Assembly (NCBI GenBank): GCA_011088215.1 | Contig: JAALKD010000001.1 | Coordinates: 20,902-84,901, forward strand | DNA from: Sphingomonadales bacterium | GTDB taxonomy: Bacteria > Pseudomonadota > Alphaproteobacteria > Sphingomonadales > Kordiimonadaceae | Reading direction: 5' to 3' | DNA: 64,000 nucleotides | In this document: piece after piece, positions 19,424-27,900 of the stretch | How positions within the stretch are numbered: position 1 is the stretch's first letter | Layout: each line of letters starts with the position of its first letter | Notes under the pieces: model-generated | What the model was told of the DNA's origin: nothing | What the model saw: the letters and a program-made list of their open reading frames with translations, nothing else | Databases searched by the model: none | Position numbers and translations under genes: made by a program

Positions 19424-19459
19424 GAAACGCCCCAGTCCGGAGGACTGAGGCGCTTTCTT
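19424..19459. terminator. Bidirectional stem-loop
   Basis: Inverted repeat GAAACGCCCCAGTCC / GGACTGAGGCGCTTTC with a short GGA loop; an A-run precedes it and a TTTC stretch follows, so it can act in either direction. It lies just before the tRNA-fMet-derived fragment. Confidence 0.6.
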
Positions 19460-19461
19460 GT

Positions 19462-19594
19462 TAGTTGCGGGAATAGGATTTGAACCTACGGCCTTCAGGT
19501 TACCAGCCTGATGTATACATAGTTAAGCTTTTGATATTAATACATAATAAATTATTATTAAAATAATATGATAGAAACTGTGCTAGCTTGATGT
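19462..19594 (-). repeat. tRNA-fMet 3'-half fragment plus flank (att-like repeat A)
   Basis: Read on the minus strand, 19510-19462 gives GGCTGGTAACCTGAAGG followed by CGTAGGTTCAAATCC and CCCGCAACTA, which follows the anticodon arm, T arm and acceptor end of an initiator tRNA (normal end CAACCA). The D arm and 5' acceptor are absent, so this is not a working tRNA. The AT-rich flank (19541-19594, containing AATAAATT, AAAATAATATGATA and AAACTGTGCTAG) resembles the flank of a second fragment at 60.94-61.05 kb in the same orientation. Such 3' halves are typical attachment-site remnants of tRNA-targeting integrases. Confidence 0.7.
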
Positions 19595-19720
19595 TTCCTA
19601 AAACTCGTTTTATGGCTCCAAGGAAACAATCACACCAAATTACACATCAAACAACAATCCAGTTAGATCTGACAAAGAACAGGTTAAATTTTTTATTAGC
19701 TAGTATTTCATCATACAACG

Positions 19721-20875
19721 CTATAACCAGCCAATAGTGCGATACGTGCGAATCATTATTTCATCCGACACATAACTCAATTTGTCCGCGTTACTCTCTC
19801 TTTTCCACCTTGCATTAAATTCCGGCATGTGACGGTATCCAACAAGTTTACTAAGTGAACTATCAATTGGCATCTGATTAATACTATGTACGCCCCATGC
19901 TAAGTTATCAGGACACTTGGCTGGTACAACAGACCATTTTGCGCCGCACTCTTCCCAATCATCCTCGACGTAATAGCTATTTCTGTATCGCCGCTCAGCC
20001 TTGGGAACTGAGAGATCGGGGCCAAACTCACCTGCCACCCAACTAGATAAATACCGGATAAATCCTGAATTTGCTTGTTCAACAAGAGAGCAAACTGTGT
20101 CCTTGGGTCTTTCACAGAATACAAGTTCGTCCACATCAGAATTCACAACACAACGCGCCTTAGCTAAATATCGGAACCGAGCGTGTTCCATGCCATTTTG
20201 CTGCGTAAATGCCGAATCCCAAAGTCCCGATTCTCCTTCACCTGGCCCATAGGGGAAAAACCAGTCAACAACACCTACTACATCCACCCTCTCAATGACA
20301 CCAAGCGCGTCGGCTAAATCCTGACTTGAAAAATCTGGAGCATCGTTATTATAGATTAACACCGCATCAACACCGTGCGCCTTAACATAAAATGTCACCC
20401 AATCAACTATCCATTCGATGGCATCATACTTCACCATAGTGAACAAAACTCGTTTGCCATCGAAAATTTCACATTCGTTTGGGTTAATTACCCCCTCAAA
20501 TATTGTTCCATTTTCCATTGAGAGCTTATAATCAGCGGCCGACCCTTTGCCTGACCAGTCCATCCGGAATGTTTTCCTTATTTGTCGAAACGCAAGATCA
20601 GCGTGGGCTCCCACCCGGTCGACTGATCCGCCTATAGAAAGCATACAATCATCAAGCGGTTTCCGGAGATTCATCGGCGGTGGCCCAAGAAACCGTAAAG
20701 CTCCCGACGGTAGAAAAAAGCAGTCAAAAAACAGCGTATGGAAATCGAACATATCATTGTAATTTGCTTGACGAAGATCCAAGGGACGAGGAGGAACGCG
20801 CTGTAAGTCGCTGTTAGGACACAAACTCACACTTGATAGTTTTTCTTTCGATACAACAAATGATCTGAGTGTCAT
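19721..20875 (-). CDS. Glycosyltransferase-like protein (GT92/GT2-like), copy A
   Basis: Likely glycosyltransferase acting on surface glycans; donor and acceptor cannot be told. Central motifs: FTMVKYDAIEWIVDWVTFYVKAHG (entry strand and helix), LIYNND (nucleotide-binding loop) and NSDVDELVF (a D-x-D metal site). I chose ATG 20875 with CAGGA upstream; the frame extends 13 codons further. Residues 1-120 form a variable N-terminal part. It is a full-length paralogue of the gene at 22239-23429 (shared WAEFNIKYHG/WVTFYVKAHG, GDIDELV/SDVDELV, KVGWL/RTIGWL endings). Divergent from the GT2 gene at 21233. Confidence 0.72.
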   Translation of the reverse strand: MTLRSFVVSKEKLSSVSLCPNSDLQRVPPRPLDLRQANYNDMFDFHTLFFDCFFLPSGALRFLGPPPMNLRKPLDDCMLSIGGSVDRVGAHADLAFRQIRKTFRMDWSGKGSAADYKLSMENGTIFEGVINPNECEIFDGKRVLFTMVKYDAIEWIVDWVTFYVKAHGVDAVLIYNNDAPDFSSQDLADALGVIERVDVVGVVDWFFPYGPGEGESGLWDSAFTQQNGMEHARFRYLAKARCVVNSDVDELVFCERPKDTVCSLVEQANSGFIRYLSSWVAGEFGPDLSVPKAERRYRNSYYVEDDWEECGAKWSVVPAKCPDNLAWGVHSINQMPIDSSLSKLVGYRHMPEFNARWKRESNADKLSYVSDEIMIRTYRTIGWL

Positions 20876-21232
20876 ACACGGTCCTGTTCCGTAACAAAAA
20901 ATGTAAATTAGCACAGCATTATTCGGTTACTTTTGTTATATAATAGGGCGTGTTTACGATGGCAAGCCAATTGTAAGCTCAAAGCATTTCGAAGCAAACG
21001 CCTGGCAAAACAAGCCGAACTATAGAAACATCGATAGCGCACAGCACTCAGGGGTTGCGGCGACCGAATATTCAAATCTATCATTGTTTATCATCAAGGT
21101 TTTCAGTTAAAAAACCATAGTGGCGTCGTCACTGTCTTCTATCTAATTCACGCAAACTCAATCGGGTCACATGACAAAACATTGGTCAATTCGCAGAAAT
21201 TTATGGCGCAAATTCATAGCTGTTCGTGACAT
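20876..21232. other. Divergent intergenic space between two glycosyltransferase genes
   Basis: 357 bp without a gene. A TATAAT box is at 20939-20944, but with no good -35 partner; the region is otherwise AT-rich and shows no clear operator, RNA gene or repeat. Confidence 0.5.
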
Positions 21233-22234
21233 ATGGTTCGGGGAAAAAACAAAGCTCCTGCGCTTTCAATAATCATCCCATTTTATAACAATCATCCGCA
21301 TTTGCCTGATTGCCTGAAGTCCATCGCGAAGACAGTAACCGCAAGTTATGAGATTATTATTGCGGACGATGGCAGCCCAAACAGACGCTTCCTAAAAACA
21401 ATACGCGAACCAAAGATCAAAATACTCTACCTCAAAGGGCAACAGGGCCCGTCAAAAGCCAGAAACGAGGCGGTCAACCACGCCACTGGCAAGTATCTTT
21501 TATTCTTGGATAGCGATGACACTATTGTGGCTGATCCAACTGAACTCATAAACCGTTCTGAAACACACCCAAATGGCAAGAATGCCGACATCCTTGTTGG
21601 ACAAGAAGCAGATACGCCCTTCGCGGCAGCTATAGCAAAACAAACGCCATTTGTCGGGAATCTGGAAACAGAACCGAGGCTCGCTCGCATACATTATTTT
21701 TTTGCACTTCTATATCGACGCGAATTTCTCAAAGAAAACTCCATTTCCTTCCAAACTTCTTTAACCAGTGGTGGAGATCTTGCTTTCCTTGCGCAAACAC
21801 TTGGCAAGGCAAGAACCATTTTTGTCGAAACATATGGCTTCTACAGCTACCGCCGACGCGAAAATTCCATCACATTTTCAAAATTAACGACTGAATATGT
21901 AAAGTGCAGATTATTGTTGATAAATTTGACAGCAAGTCACTTGGCATCATTCCCAAAAGCAAACCTACTTAGATCCTTTGGCACTTTCGATACAAACATG
22001 TATATGGCGAAACGTGCCACACTTGAGTTAGGCCGTGATACGGGACTATGGTTCGTAAAAGGGCTTTCAATCTGGGCACGAGAGAATTTGGCCGATGACG
22101 CATTGATATCAAAATGTCTAAATGAGTTTTATGTGCCTTGGACGGAACAGAATTCAACGATATTAAAAGTTATGCGCGATGGCGGCTCCCCCGAAACCAT
22201 ATTGAAAATGATCCTCACAACACTTGAAGAATAA
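21233..22234 (+). CDS. Family 2 glycosyltransferase, copy A
   Basis: GT-A fold inverting glycosyltransferase, probably membrane-associated and working on an extracellular polysaccharide or LPS. The N-terminal domain has LSIIIPFYNNHPHLPDCLKS, the ADDGSP nucleotide loop, and the LFLDSDD metal motif near residue 98. 333 residues. It is a full-length paralogue of the gene at 23679-24650 (shared PFYNNH, LDSDD, EPRL-x-R and LLYRR-x-FL segments). It converges with the neighbouring GT92-like copy B, 4 bp apart. Substrate unknown. Confidence 0.85.
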   Translation: MVRGKNKAPALSIIIPFYNNHPHLPDCLKSIAKTVTASYEIIIADDGSPNRRFLKTIREPKIKILYLKGQQGPSKARNEAVNHATGKYLLFLDSDDTIVADPTELINRSETHPNGKNADILVGQEADTPFAAAIAKQTPFVGNLETEPRLARIHYFFALLYRREFLKENSISFQTSLTSGGDLAFLAQTLGKARTIFVETYGFYSYRRRENSITFSKLTTEYVKCRLLLINLTASHLASFPKANLLRSFGTFDTNMYMAKRATLELGRDTGLWFVKGLSIWARENLADDALISKCLNEFYVPWTEQNSTILKVMRDGGSPETILKMILTTLEE

Positions 22235-22238
22235 TGCC

Positions 22239-23429
22239 TTAAACGCTTTCCCGCACTTCTTTTAACCAACCAACCTTCCTGAAAGCCTCTTTCAGTATTG
22301 CATACTCAACAGGCTTCACCAACGGTCCCATGAACGTATTTTTCCATTTCATATTAATATCTTTAAAATGACACATTATCACTTGCGCACTCAAGTCATT
22401 CGGCGTTTTCAATGCCTTCACGCCGTGGATCCGCCATTGATTCTCGATTCCGCAAACCGACGGATCAACGATCCATTTTGTCGAAATTTGATCTTGTGAA
22501 TCACTCGCAATATACAGGAAATCCCGGTGCTTATGGCTTTGAAAATTACTTGGATTTTCATGTTCCAGATTACCTGAAATCCAGTTCCCTCCAAATCGGA
22601 TAAAGCCTTCAGGCGCATGAAGTAACAGTTCAAAGATTGAGGCATGTCCTTCCGTGATCACTAATTCATCAATATCGCCGTTTAATACGCCTTCCGCCTG
22701 ACTGAAAAACTTGTGCCGAGCCTGCTCAAAAAGTCCAATTTGGCAAAAATCTGAATCCCAACCATAACCTCCGCCGCCCGCCGCTGGGCCATACAGATAA
22801 GGCCAGTGCCCCACAACCAAAGTATCCAATCCTGTAAGGTGTTGCAGCGCCCGCATAATTTCCTGTGTTGACGCATGCGGACAATTATTATGATTGACCA
22901 ACAAGGCATTGACCCCATGGTACTTAATATTAAATTCAGCCCAGTCCACGAGCCATGAAAGAGGCTCATATTTGAATAGAGTGAATGCCGTGCGTTTACT
23001 GGCGAAAAGCGCCGCCTGATTGGCCCCGGCTGAAAGGGTGAAAATGCCAAGCGCGCCAAAGTCCAGGTTGCAATGTGCTTGGGCCAACGGTCGTGCTAGT
23101 TTCAACTCCAAAACCGATACTTTAAACATATGCTTGAGACAATAGTTTGTGACGGGAACCGTGGCATCAGTATCCGCATCAGTTACCGTAGCATTGCCCG
23201 CTTCTACATACTCCGCCAAGTTCAACAACAATGGTCCAACCAAGCGTATTTCCGAACCACCATCCATAACAAAAGCATCATAAAACAAACAATGATAATC
23301 AAATTGTTCATCATAACCAGGTTGCCGAAACTCTTTAGGACGTGATGGTGTTCGTACAGTAGGGCTATCAGCGCATATAAATGCTGATCCCAGCTGTTCT
23401 TTTTCGATAATAATCTGGTTTGTTGCCAC
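22239..23429 (-). CDS. Glycosyltransferase-like protein (GT92/GT2-like), copy B
   Basis: Paralogue of the gene at 19721-20875, 396 residues. Visible motifs are FTLFKYEPLSWLVDWAEFNIKYHG, LLVNHNNC, then NGDIDELVITEG (metal-binding D-x-D) and a WKNTFMGPLVKPVEY stretch near the C-terminus. The length and domain order are the same as in copy A, but the N-terminal third has diverged strongly. ATG at 23429. A remnant of an IS3-family transposase follows its upstream side. The function as a sugar transferase is inferred from motifs only. Confidence 0.72.
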   Translation of the reverse strand: MATNQIIIEKEQLGSAFICADSPTVRTPSRPKEFRQPGYDEQFDYHCLFYDAFVMDGGSEIRLVGPLLLNLAEYVEAGNATVTDADTDATVPVTNYCLKHMFKVSVLELKLARPLAQAHCNLDFGALGIFTLSAGANQAALFASKRTAFTLFKYEPLSWLVDWAEFNIKYHGVNALLVNHNNCPHASTQEIMRALQHLTGLDTLVVGHWPYLYGPAAGGGGYGWDSDFCQIGLFEQARHKFFSQAEGVLNGDIDELVITEGHASIFELLLHAPEGFIRFGGNWISGNLEHENPSNFQSHKHRDFLYIASDSQDQISTKWIVDPSVCGIENQWRIHGVKALKTPNDLSAQVIMCHFKDINMKWKNTFMGPLVKPVEYAILKEAFRKVGWLKEVRESV

Positions 23430-23455
23430 TGTTTTTTCCGGTTAAATGCCTGTTT

Positions 23456-23575
23456 CTATTGTATTGTATCTAGTATTTGCTGACGAGACAAGGCAAGTGG
23501 AGGCATTGGCGCACCCGCCTCTGCCTGCTTTAAAATACTGATGATCTGACTGTCCGAATAACGTGACTTCTTCAT
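23456..23575 (-). mobile_element. IS3-family transposase OrfA remnant
   Basis: A 39-codon frame begins MKKSRYSDSQIISILKQAEAG, the classic N-terminus of IS3-group OrfA (helix-turn-helix start), with an AGGAG site upstream. It then departs from the family and stops. The rest of OrfA, OrfB and the terminal inverted repeats are not visible, so this is a fossil of an insertion sequence. Confidence 0.82.
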
Positions 23576-23678
23576 ATGAATCTCCTGCGTTCCTGTTACG
23601 AGAAAATTCTACTTATGAGTACCTCTAATTTTCGGGGGTATTACCTCAGTAATTCGCTAAAACATTGAGAATTGATCA

Positions 23679-24650
23679 TTATGCTTCAAGAATTCGAACT
23701 ATGTCATCAACTGGCTTATGTGCCAGAATTGCCTTAAAAACTGTATCTTTCGTTGCGTTCCAATCGATATAATATTTATCTAAACAAGTTTTTAGTCGAT
23801 GCTCTGAAATAAGATAAACACGTGTCCATTCTGCAAATGCATTGAGATATTGACATATCTCTTCATGGCATAACTCAGCGATAACACGACGTGTAAACAT
23901 GAAATTGCGGCTGAATAACACTACACAGCGCAACAGCATTGCTTCAGGCAAATGACGATAAGCCTCAGTGATTATTTTAAAGCCTGAAATTTTAGCCATC
24001 GCACTTTCGTGTGTGAGTCTTTTTTGTGACCGAGATTCATTGCGCAATCGATAAAAATAAAATGGCACATGTGCGAGAAGAACATAACGCGCGCGCGATA
24101 GACATTGCGCAAGAAAAACGACATCTTCACTAATTGCCAATTGGGGATCAAAGCGAATATTGTGCTTCATTAAAAAGTCTCTGCGATAGAGAAGTGCTGT
24201 GAACTCATTCAAGCGCACCAAGCGTGGTTCTTCCTCTACTGAGTAGATCTTTGATGATGATTTGAAAAAGGCTTCAGGTAACGGTGTGTCGCAGCGTTCA
24301 CCGACGAAGAGGTCTATTCCTGTATTGAACACTCCCTCAACCTCTGCAGCAGCAAATAATGGAGAAATGGAAGAAACGACCTTATCATCGCTATCTACAA
24401 ATAGAACATAATCTCCCTTCGCTCTTTCAATACCAATATTGCGCGAATACGCTGGCCCCTTTCTCTCGTTGTTGAAGATAACGGAACAATCTGGTTGATT
24501 CACCATTGTCTTGAGTAGTCTTGTGTCGTTACTTGCGTCGTCAATAATTATGAGTTCATGACTAATTTCTATGTTTTCGCGAATAGAATTAAGGCATTCA
24601 GACAAATAAGAATGATTATTATAGAATGGGATAACGATAGAAATCATCAT
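23679..24650 (-). CDS. Family 2 glycosyltransferase, copy B
   Basis: GT-A fold transferase, 323 residues, paralogous to copy A. Motifs: MISIVIPFYNNHSYLSECLNS at the start, IIDDASND nucleotide loop, LFVDSDD metal site near residue 92, and EPRLVRLNEFTALLYRRDFL. Two adjacent start codons (ATG ATG at 24650) are available. Together with copy B of the GT92-like gene it repeats the gene pair seen at 19.7-22.2 kb, although the orientation of the two members differs between the pairs. Confidence 0.85.
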   Translation of the reverse strand: MMISIVIPFYNNHSYLSECLNSIRENIEISHELIIIDDASNDTRLLKTMVNQPDCSVIFNNERKGPAYSRNIGIERAKGDYVLFVDSDDKVVSSISPLFAAAEVEGVFNTGIDLFVGERCDTPLPEAFFKSSSKIYSVEEEPRLVRLNEFTALLYRRDFLMKHNIRFDPQLAISEDVVFLAQCLSRARYVLLAHVPFYFYRLRNESRSQKRLTHESAMAKISGFKIITEAYRHLPEAMLLRCVVLFSRNFMFTRRVIAELCHEEICQYLNAFAEWTRVYLISEHRLKTCLDKYYIDWNATKDTVFKAILAHKPVDDIVRILEA

Positions 24651-25216
24651 TGTTTAGCTTCTCATTCCTGTAGGTTTTTATTTCCGAATAGCGCGCAATT
24701 GTATGCGTCCGTTGTGCCATAATGTTAATACAAATATGATTTCATTAAAACTGCGTATTGCAACTTACATTCACAACCAAGGTCATTCAGTTATTTCTCG
24801 TAAGCAATTTATGTCACAAGAATAATATTGTGACTAAGTAAGCTATGTTAATGATACTTGTTGTAATAATAATGGTGAACGGCGTTACGTTCTGCCGGTT
24901 CATATCCGGGTCGATTCCGGTTTATGAACCAATTAGCTGGGGGAGGGGGAAACGGGGGCAGCAAGCACCCCAAGAGGGAGCGGTAGCGACTGACCATGCG
25001 TGCGTATGTAATACGCACATAGCTTGCGGAAGCCCTAAACTTTAAAAACAGATAAAGTCTGTCAGGCGAACGCTGACACCGAACTGCCCCTCATACACCG
25101 GAACATACCACCTAAAACGAGCAAGGCACCAAGCCCCTGAACACTATGATATGCGCCCAATCTTAGCCTGGTTTTAACCATTTCCGGATATGATTGTAGC
25201 AACGATTTGGGGGAGC
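24651..25216. other. Gene-free region with one strong inverted repeat
   Basis: 566 bp without a convincing gene. At 24897-24930 GGTTCATA and TATGAACC pair around an inner CCGG/CCGG stem; the arms and following A look like a tRNA acceptor stem with discriminator, but no D or anticodon arm exists. The part from about 25000 on probably belongs to the degraded body of the recombinase whose tail follows, but I cannot align it. Confidence 0.45.
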
Positions 25217-25876
25217 ATGAGCGACGACTATAGCTACAATTCCGAAAAAGCAATCCAAGAACGTGCTTTAGAGAAAAAGCGCCAGGATACTATTGAGAGT
25301 GGATTTATTGCGTTTCTCAAATCACTCAAACCAACAAGAAAGCTGTTAGAGATATCTCATATCATGTGGAAACAAATATGGGACTTCCGGCTTGAAAGTG
25401 CCGCTTCCGCGCAGGCCGGTGCAACGCGTGATGCTCAAAAGCTGGAACAGAAAATCGAATCTCTACCGGACAGGATTGCGGAAACAACAACCCCCAGCGT
25501 GGCCAAAGCCTATGAGAAGCGCACTGCAACCCTTGAGCGGGAAAAGCTGATACTCGAAGAAAAGGCGGCAAAAACCCACAAACCACTGCACAGCTTTGAG
25601 GAAATGTTCGAACTCGTCATGCACTTTCCATCAAACCATTATAAAATATGGGAAAAGGGCAACCTACATGAGAAGAGACTGATGCTTAGAATGGCCTTTC
25701 TTGAGCGATTGGCGTACCAGCGAAACGAAGGGTTTCGAACTCCAAAAACTACCCTTCTATTCAAAGTGTTAGAGGGTTTCAACATGGCTGGTTTTGGAAT
25801 AGTGCACCCGAGAGGATTCGAACCTCTGGCCTCTGCCTTCGGAGGATATTCCCCTAAGGAAATACCTAAAATATAG
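25217..25876 (+). pseudogene. C-terminal fragment of a large serine recombinase
   Basis: Only the tail of a phage- or island-type serine integrase remains. It starts after the zinc-ribbon and has the family's coiled-coil: IESGFIAFLKSLKPTRKLLE, then LEQKIESLPDRIAETT and AYEKRTATLEREKL, followed by LAYQRNEGFRTPKTTLLFKV. No catalytic resolvase domain is present upstream. The final residues HPRGFEPLASAFGG are encoded by the tRNA-Arg 3' half on the other strand, the usual arrangement where such integrases abut their attachment site. The ATG at 25217 (after GGGGGAG) is nominal. Confidence 0.82.
25802..25844 (-). repeat. tRNA-Arg(CCG) 3'-half, attachment-site remnant
   Basis: Minus strand reads CTCCGAAGGCAGAGG, then CCAGAGGTTCGAATCCTCT and CGGGTGCAC. 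This is an anticodon loop with CCG, a T arm and a 3' acceptor strand. No 5' half and no CCA follow, so it is a recombination relic rather than a functional tRNA. It is embedded in the recombinase tail. Confidence 0.7.
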
Positions 25877-26057
25877 CTACGTTAAGTGGGATATACCGGG
25901 ATTGTCCGGGATAAAGTGGGGCAGGTTTCGGAGTTACGTTAGTTTCCGAAATTATTTTGGTCGCAATCAAAAACGTAATTTTGAACCAAAAACGACTCAT
26001 AGCGTCGCATCTGACCAATCGGGATTTAGATACAGATTCTCTGCCGCTGCTACGAGG

Positions 26058-26777
26058 TTAAGTCCTTGCCGCTTCGAATTTTGCCCAGACCTTTTCGAGC
26101 TTTTCAATGTTGAACCCCGGTGCCCGTGCAGGGCCCAGAACGATTGCCTCACTTGCGATAACGGTTTCAATAGCTTCTTTAAGCTGAGTAATAACATCAG
26201 GTGGTACAACCAGCGCGCCGTGTCTGTCTGCGTGGACAAGTTCTCCTTGAACCACGTTCAGTCCAAATACGTTTACCGGATTGCCTATTTCTACAACATG
26301 AACAAAGCCATGACTGGGACCAACTGAACCCGCCAGCACTGGGAAACCTTCGTCCATCACATCCAAGTCTCGCATGACACCGTTAGTTACGGCGCCAGAA
26401 AGACCAAGGCCCTTGTGGACAGCGACATGAACTTCGCCCCACCAACCGGCAATGCAATTGGGGTAATCGATGTCTTCAACCACAACAGCCGTAGGGCCTA
26501 CTCCGGCAGCCATCGAGTGGAAGTATTCCATCCTTCGCGCACGAATAACTTCGGCAGCCTCTTTAGGCGGCGTTAGGCCCGCAATTTTTGCAGTGCGGGC
26601 AAACCCAACAATTGGTGGGTCCCCGGGTTTGGAGTGTTGCATTGTGCCCCGCGTGAACCGGTTGAACCCGCGGCGACCCTCGGCCACTTCGATAGCGTTG
26701 CAAACGGTGGGCGTATCGACCTCTCGCAAAAGGGCCAATAAATCGTCAGGTAGTGTAGCTTCGCCGCTCTCCATCAC
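26058..26777 (-). CDS. RraA-like family protein (HMG/oxaloacetate aldolase-like)
   Basis: Members of this fold cleave 4-hydroxy-4-methyl-2-oxoglutarate-type substrates to pyruvate, or decarboxylate oxaloacetate, with a divalent metal. The 239-residue product has VDTPTVCNAIEVAEG at the start, the central GGEVHVAVHKGLGLSGAVTNGVMRD equivalent (GAVTNGVMRDLD holds the Arg-Asp active pair) and the C-terminal GELVHADRHGALVVP. Its start overlaps the stop of the double SnoaL gene by 4 bp, making it the last gene of a five-gene operon beginning at 31716. The true substrate is unknown; pyruvate release would suit a catabolic cluster. Confidence 0.8.
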   Translation of the reverse strand: MMESGEATLPDDLLALLREVDTPTVCNAIEVAEGRRGFNRFTRGTMQHSKPGDPPIVGFARTAKIAGLTPPKEAAEVIRARRMEYFHSMAAGVGPTAVVVEDIDYPNCIAGWWGEVHVAVHKGLGLSGAVTNGVMRDLDVMDEGFPVLAGSVGPSHGFVHVVEIGNPVNVFGLNVVQGELVHADRHGALVVPPDVITQLKEAIETVIASEAIVLGPARAPGFNIEKLEKVWAKFEAART

Positions 26778-27811
26778 GTCATTCCGTTTGGCACAGTAAT
26801 CGCGCCCAAATTGCGGGCTTTGTTAAACTCCTGCATACGTGCCAGGACATCCACGCCGACTTGGCTATAGAGATCTAGAAGGTCGACCAGCACCCAATTC
26901 TCGCGGATTAAACCATTTTCCATGCGCCAGAAATCCAGGCTCCGCAATAATACTTCTTTGCCCGCCGGCGCAATTCCCATCCATCCGCCACCAGACAGAG
27001 ACAGGCGCATGTTTGGCCACCCGGTTTCACATACATAATTTCCTTCACCCACCCAGTGAGACATCAGCTCACCCATGGCATCAAGTTTACGGTCGGGCAT
27101 CGCGCGCAGGAACGGAATTTGGTGCCAGTTACGAAACCCCGCAATTCCCCTTGCTGTACCGATGCCGGCAGGACCGTACCAATTAAAGCGCGGGTGCCAG
27201 TATTTCTCCAGCTGCATCACCTTTGGGTCAGGGTTGGCCGGATGGCTGCACAAGTCGGTGAGCATGGCGATTACATGATCACAAGCCTGTTGACCATTGC
27301 CAGTTAGCGTGAGCCCATCCGCGCTCATTGGTGCTGGCGTGCATAGATAGGCCCCAAGTTGCGGTGACATTGGCCAAGCGCGCGCCTGCATCATCAACTC
27401 AGGTAAATCCCAAATCGCCTGCATTTCAGCAACCCTGCCGTCTTCTATACGGAAAAATTCGTGATACCGCATGTGGGCCAGGTGTCCTGTTGGGGGAATG
27501 CCCAGAAGCGGTGCGAGGAAAGTGCCCATATAGTTTCCCATCGCCCCCACCCAATCTTGCCCTTCGGGAGTTGTTCCCGCCATCAGAATCATATCTCTGC
27601 GTTCCAGGTCAGGCATGGCAACATGCAATGGGGCAAGGCATGTGTCATAAAAGGCATCAGGGCCGCTCAGGGCGCCAAAAGGGTGACAAAGCCGTAGTGC
27701 CGCATCTGACGCAAACAACTCCGACATCGCAGCACGTACAGAGATGGCTTCGAAGTTGGCGGTTGCCGCTCGGTAGGACGCTAGCTGTGCTTTTAACTCA
27801 GCAGATGTCAT
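26774..27811 (-). CDS. Double SnoaL-like (NTF2-fold) protein, 345 aa
   Basis: Two tandem SnoaL-like polyketide-cyclase/NTF2 domains, about residues 15-160 and 180-335. The second has WYGPAGIGTARGIAGFRNWHQ and GEGNYVCETGWPNM, then ENWVLVDLLDLYSQVGVDVLARM. These folds make isomerase, hydratase, cyclase or hydrolase pockets; no reaction can be assigned. It is a clear paralogue of the 338-residue protein at 43239-44255 and more distantly of that at 31949-33037. It sits between the sulfatase and RraA-like genes in the operon. Confidence 0.78.
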   Translation of the reverse strand: MTSAELKAQLASYRAATANFEAISVRAAMSELFASDAALRLCHPFGALSGPDAFYDTCLAPLHVAMPDLERRDMILMAGTTPEGQDWVGAMGNYMGTFLAPLLGIPPTGHLAHMRYHEFFRIEDGRVAEMQAIWDLPELMMQARAWPMSPQLGAYLCTPAPMSADGLTLTGNGQQACDHVIAMLTDLCSHPANPDPKVMQLEKYWHPRFNWYGPAGIGTARGIAGFRNWHQIPFLRAMPDRKLDAMGELMSHWVGEGNYVCETGWPNMRLSLSGGGWMGIAPAGKEVLLRSLDFWRMENGLIRENWVLVDLLDLYSQVGVDVLARMQEFNKARNLGAITVPNGMT

Positions 27812-27900
27812 TCAGGATCTCCAATTCAAAGCACACTCTGTTTTTAGGCATTTGTGGCATAAACTAAAAAATCATCATTCTTTGGTAGTTCGTTGAAAGT

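Noticed and set aside
19462..19510. Functional initiator tRNA gene
   Set aside because: Only the anticodon-to-acceptor half is present; no D arm or 5' acceptor strand, and the CCA end is altered.
25802..25844. Functional tRNA-Arg gene
   Set aside because: 5' half and CCA end are missing; it lies inside the recombinase tail.
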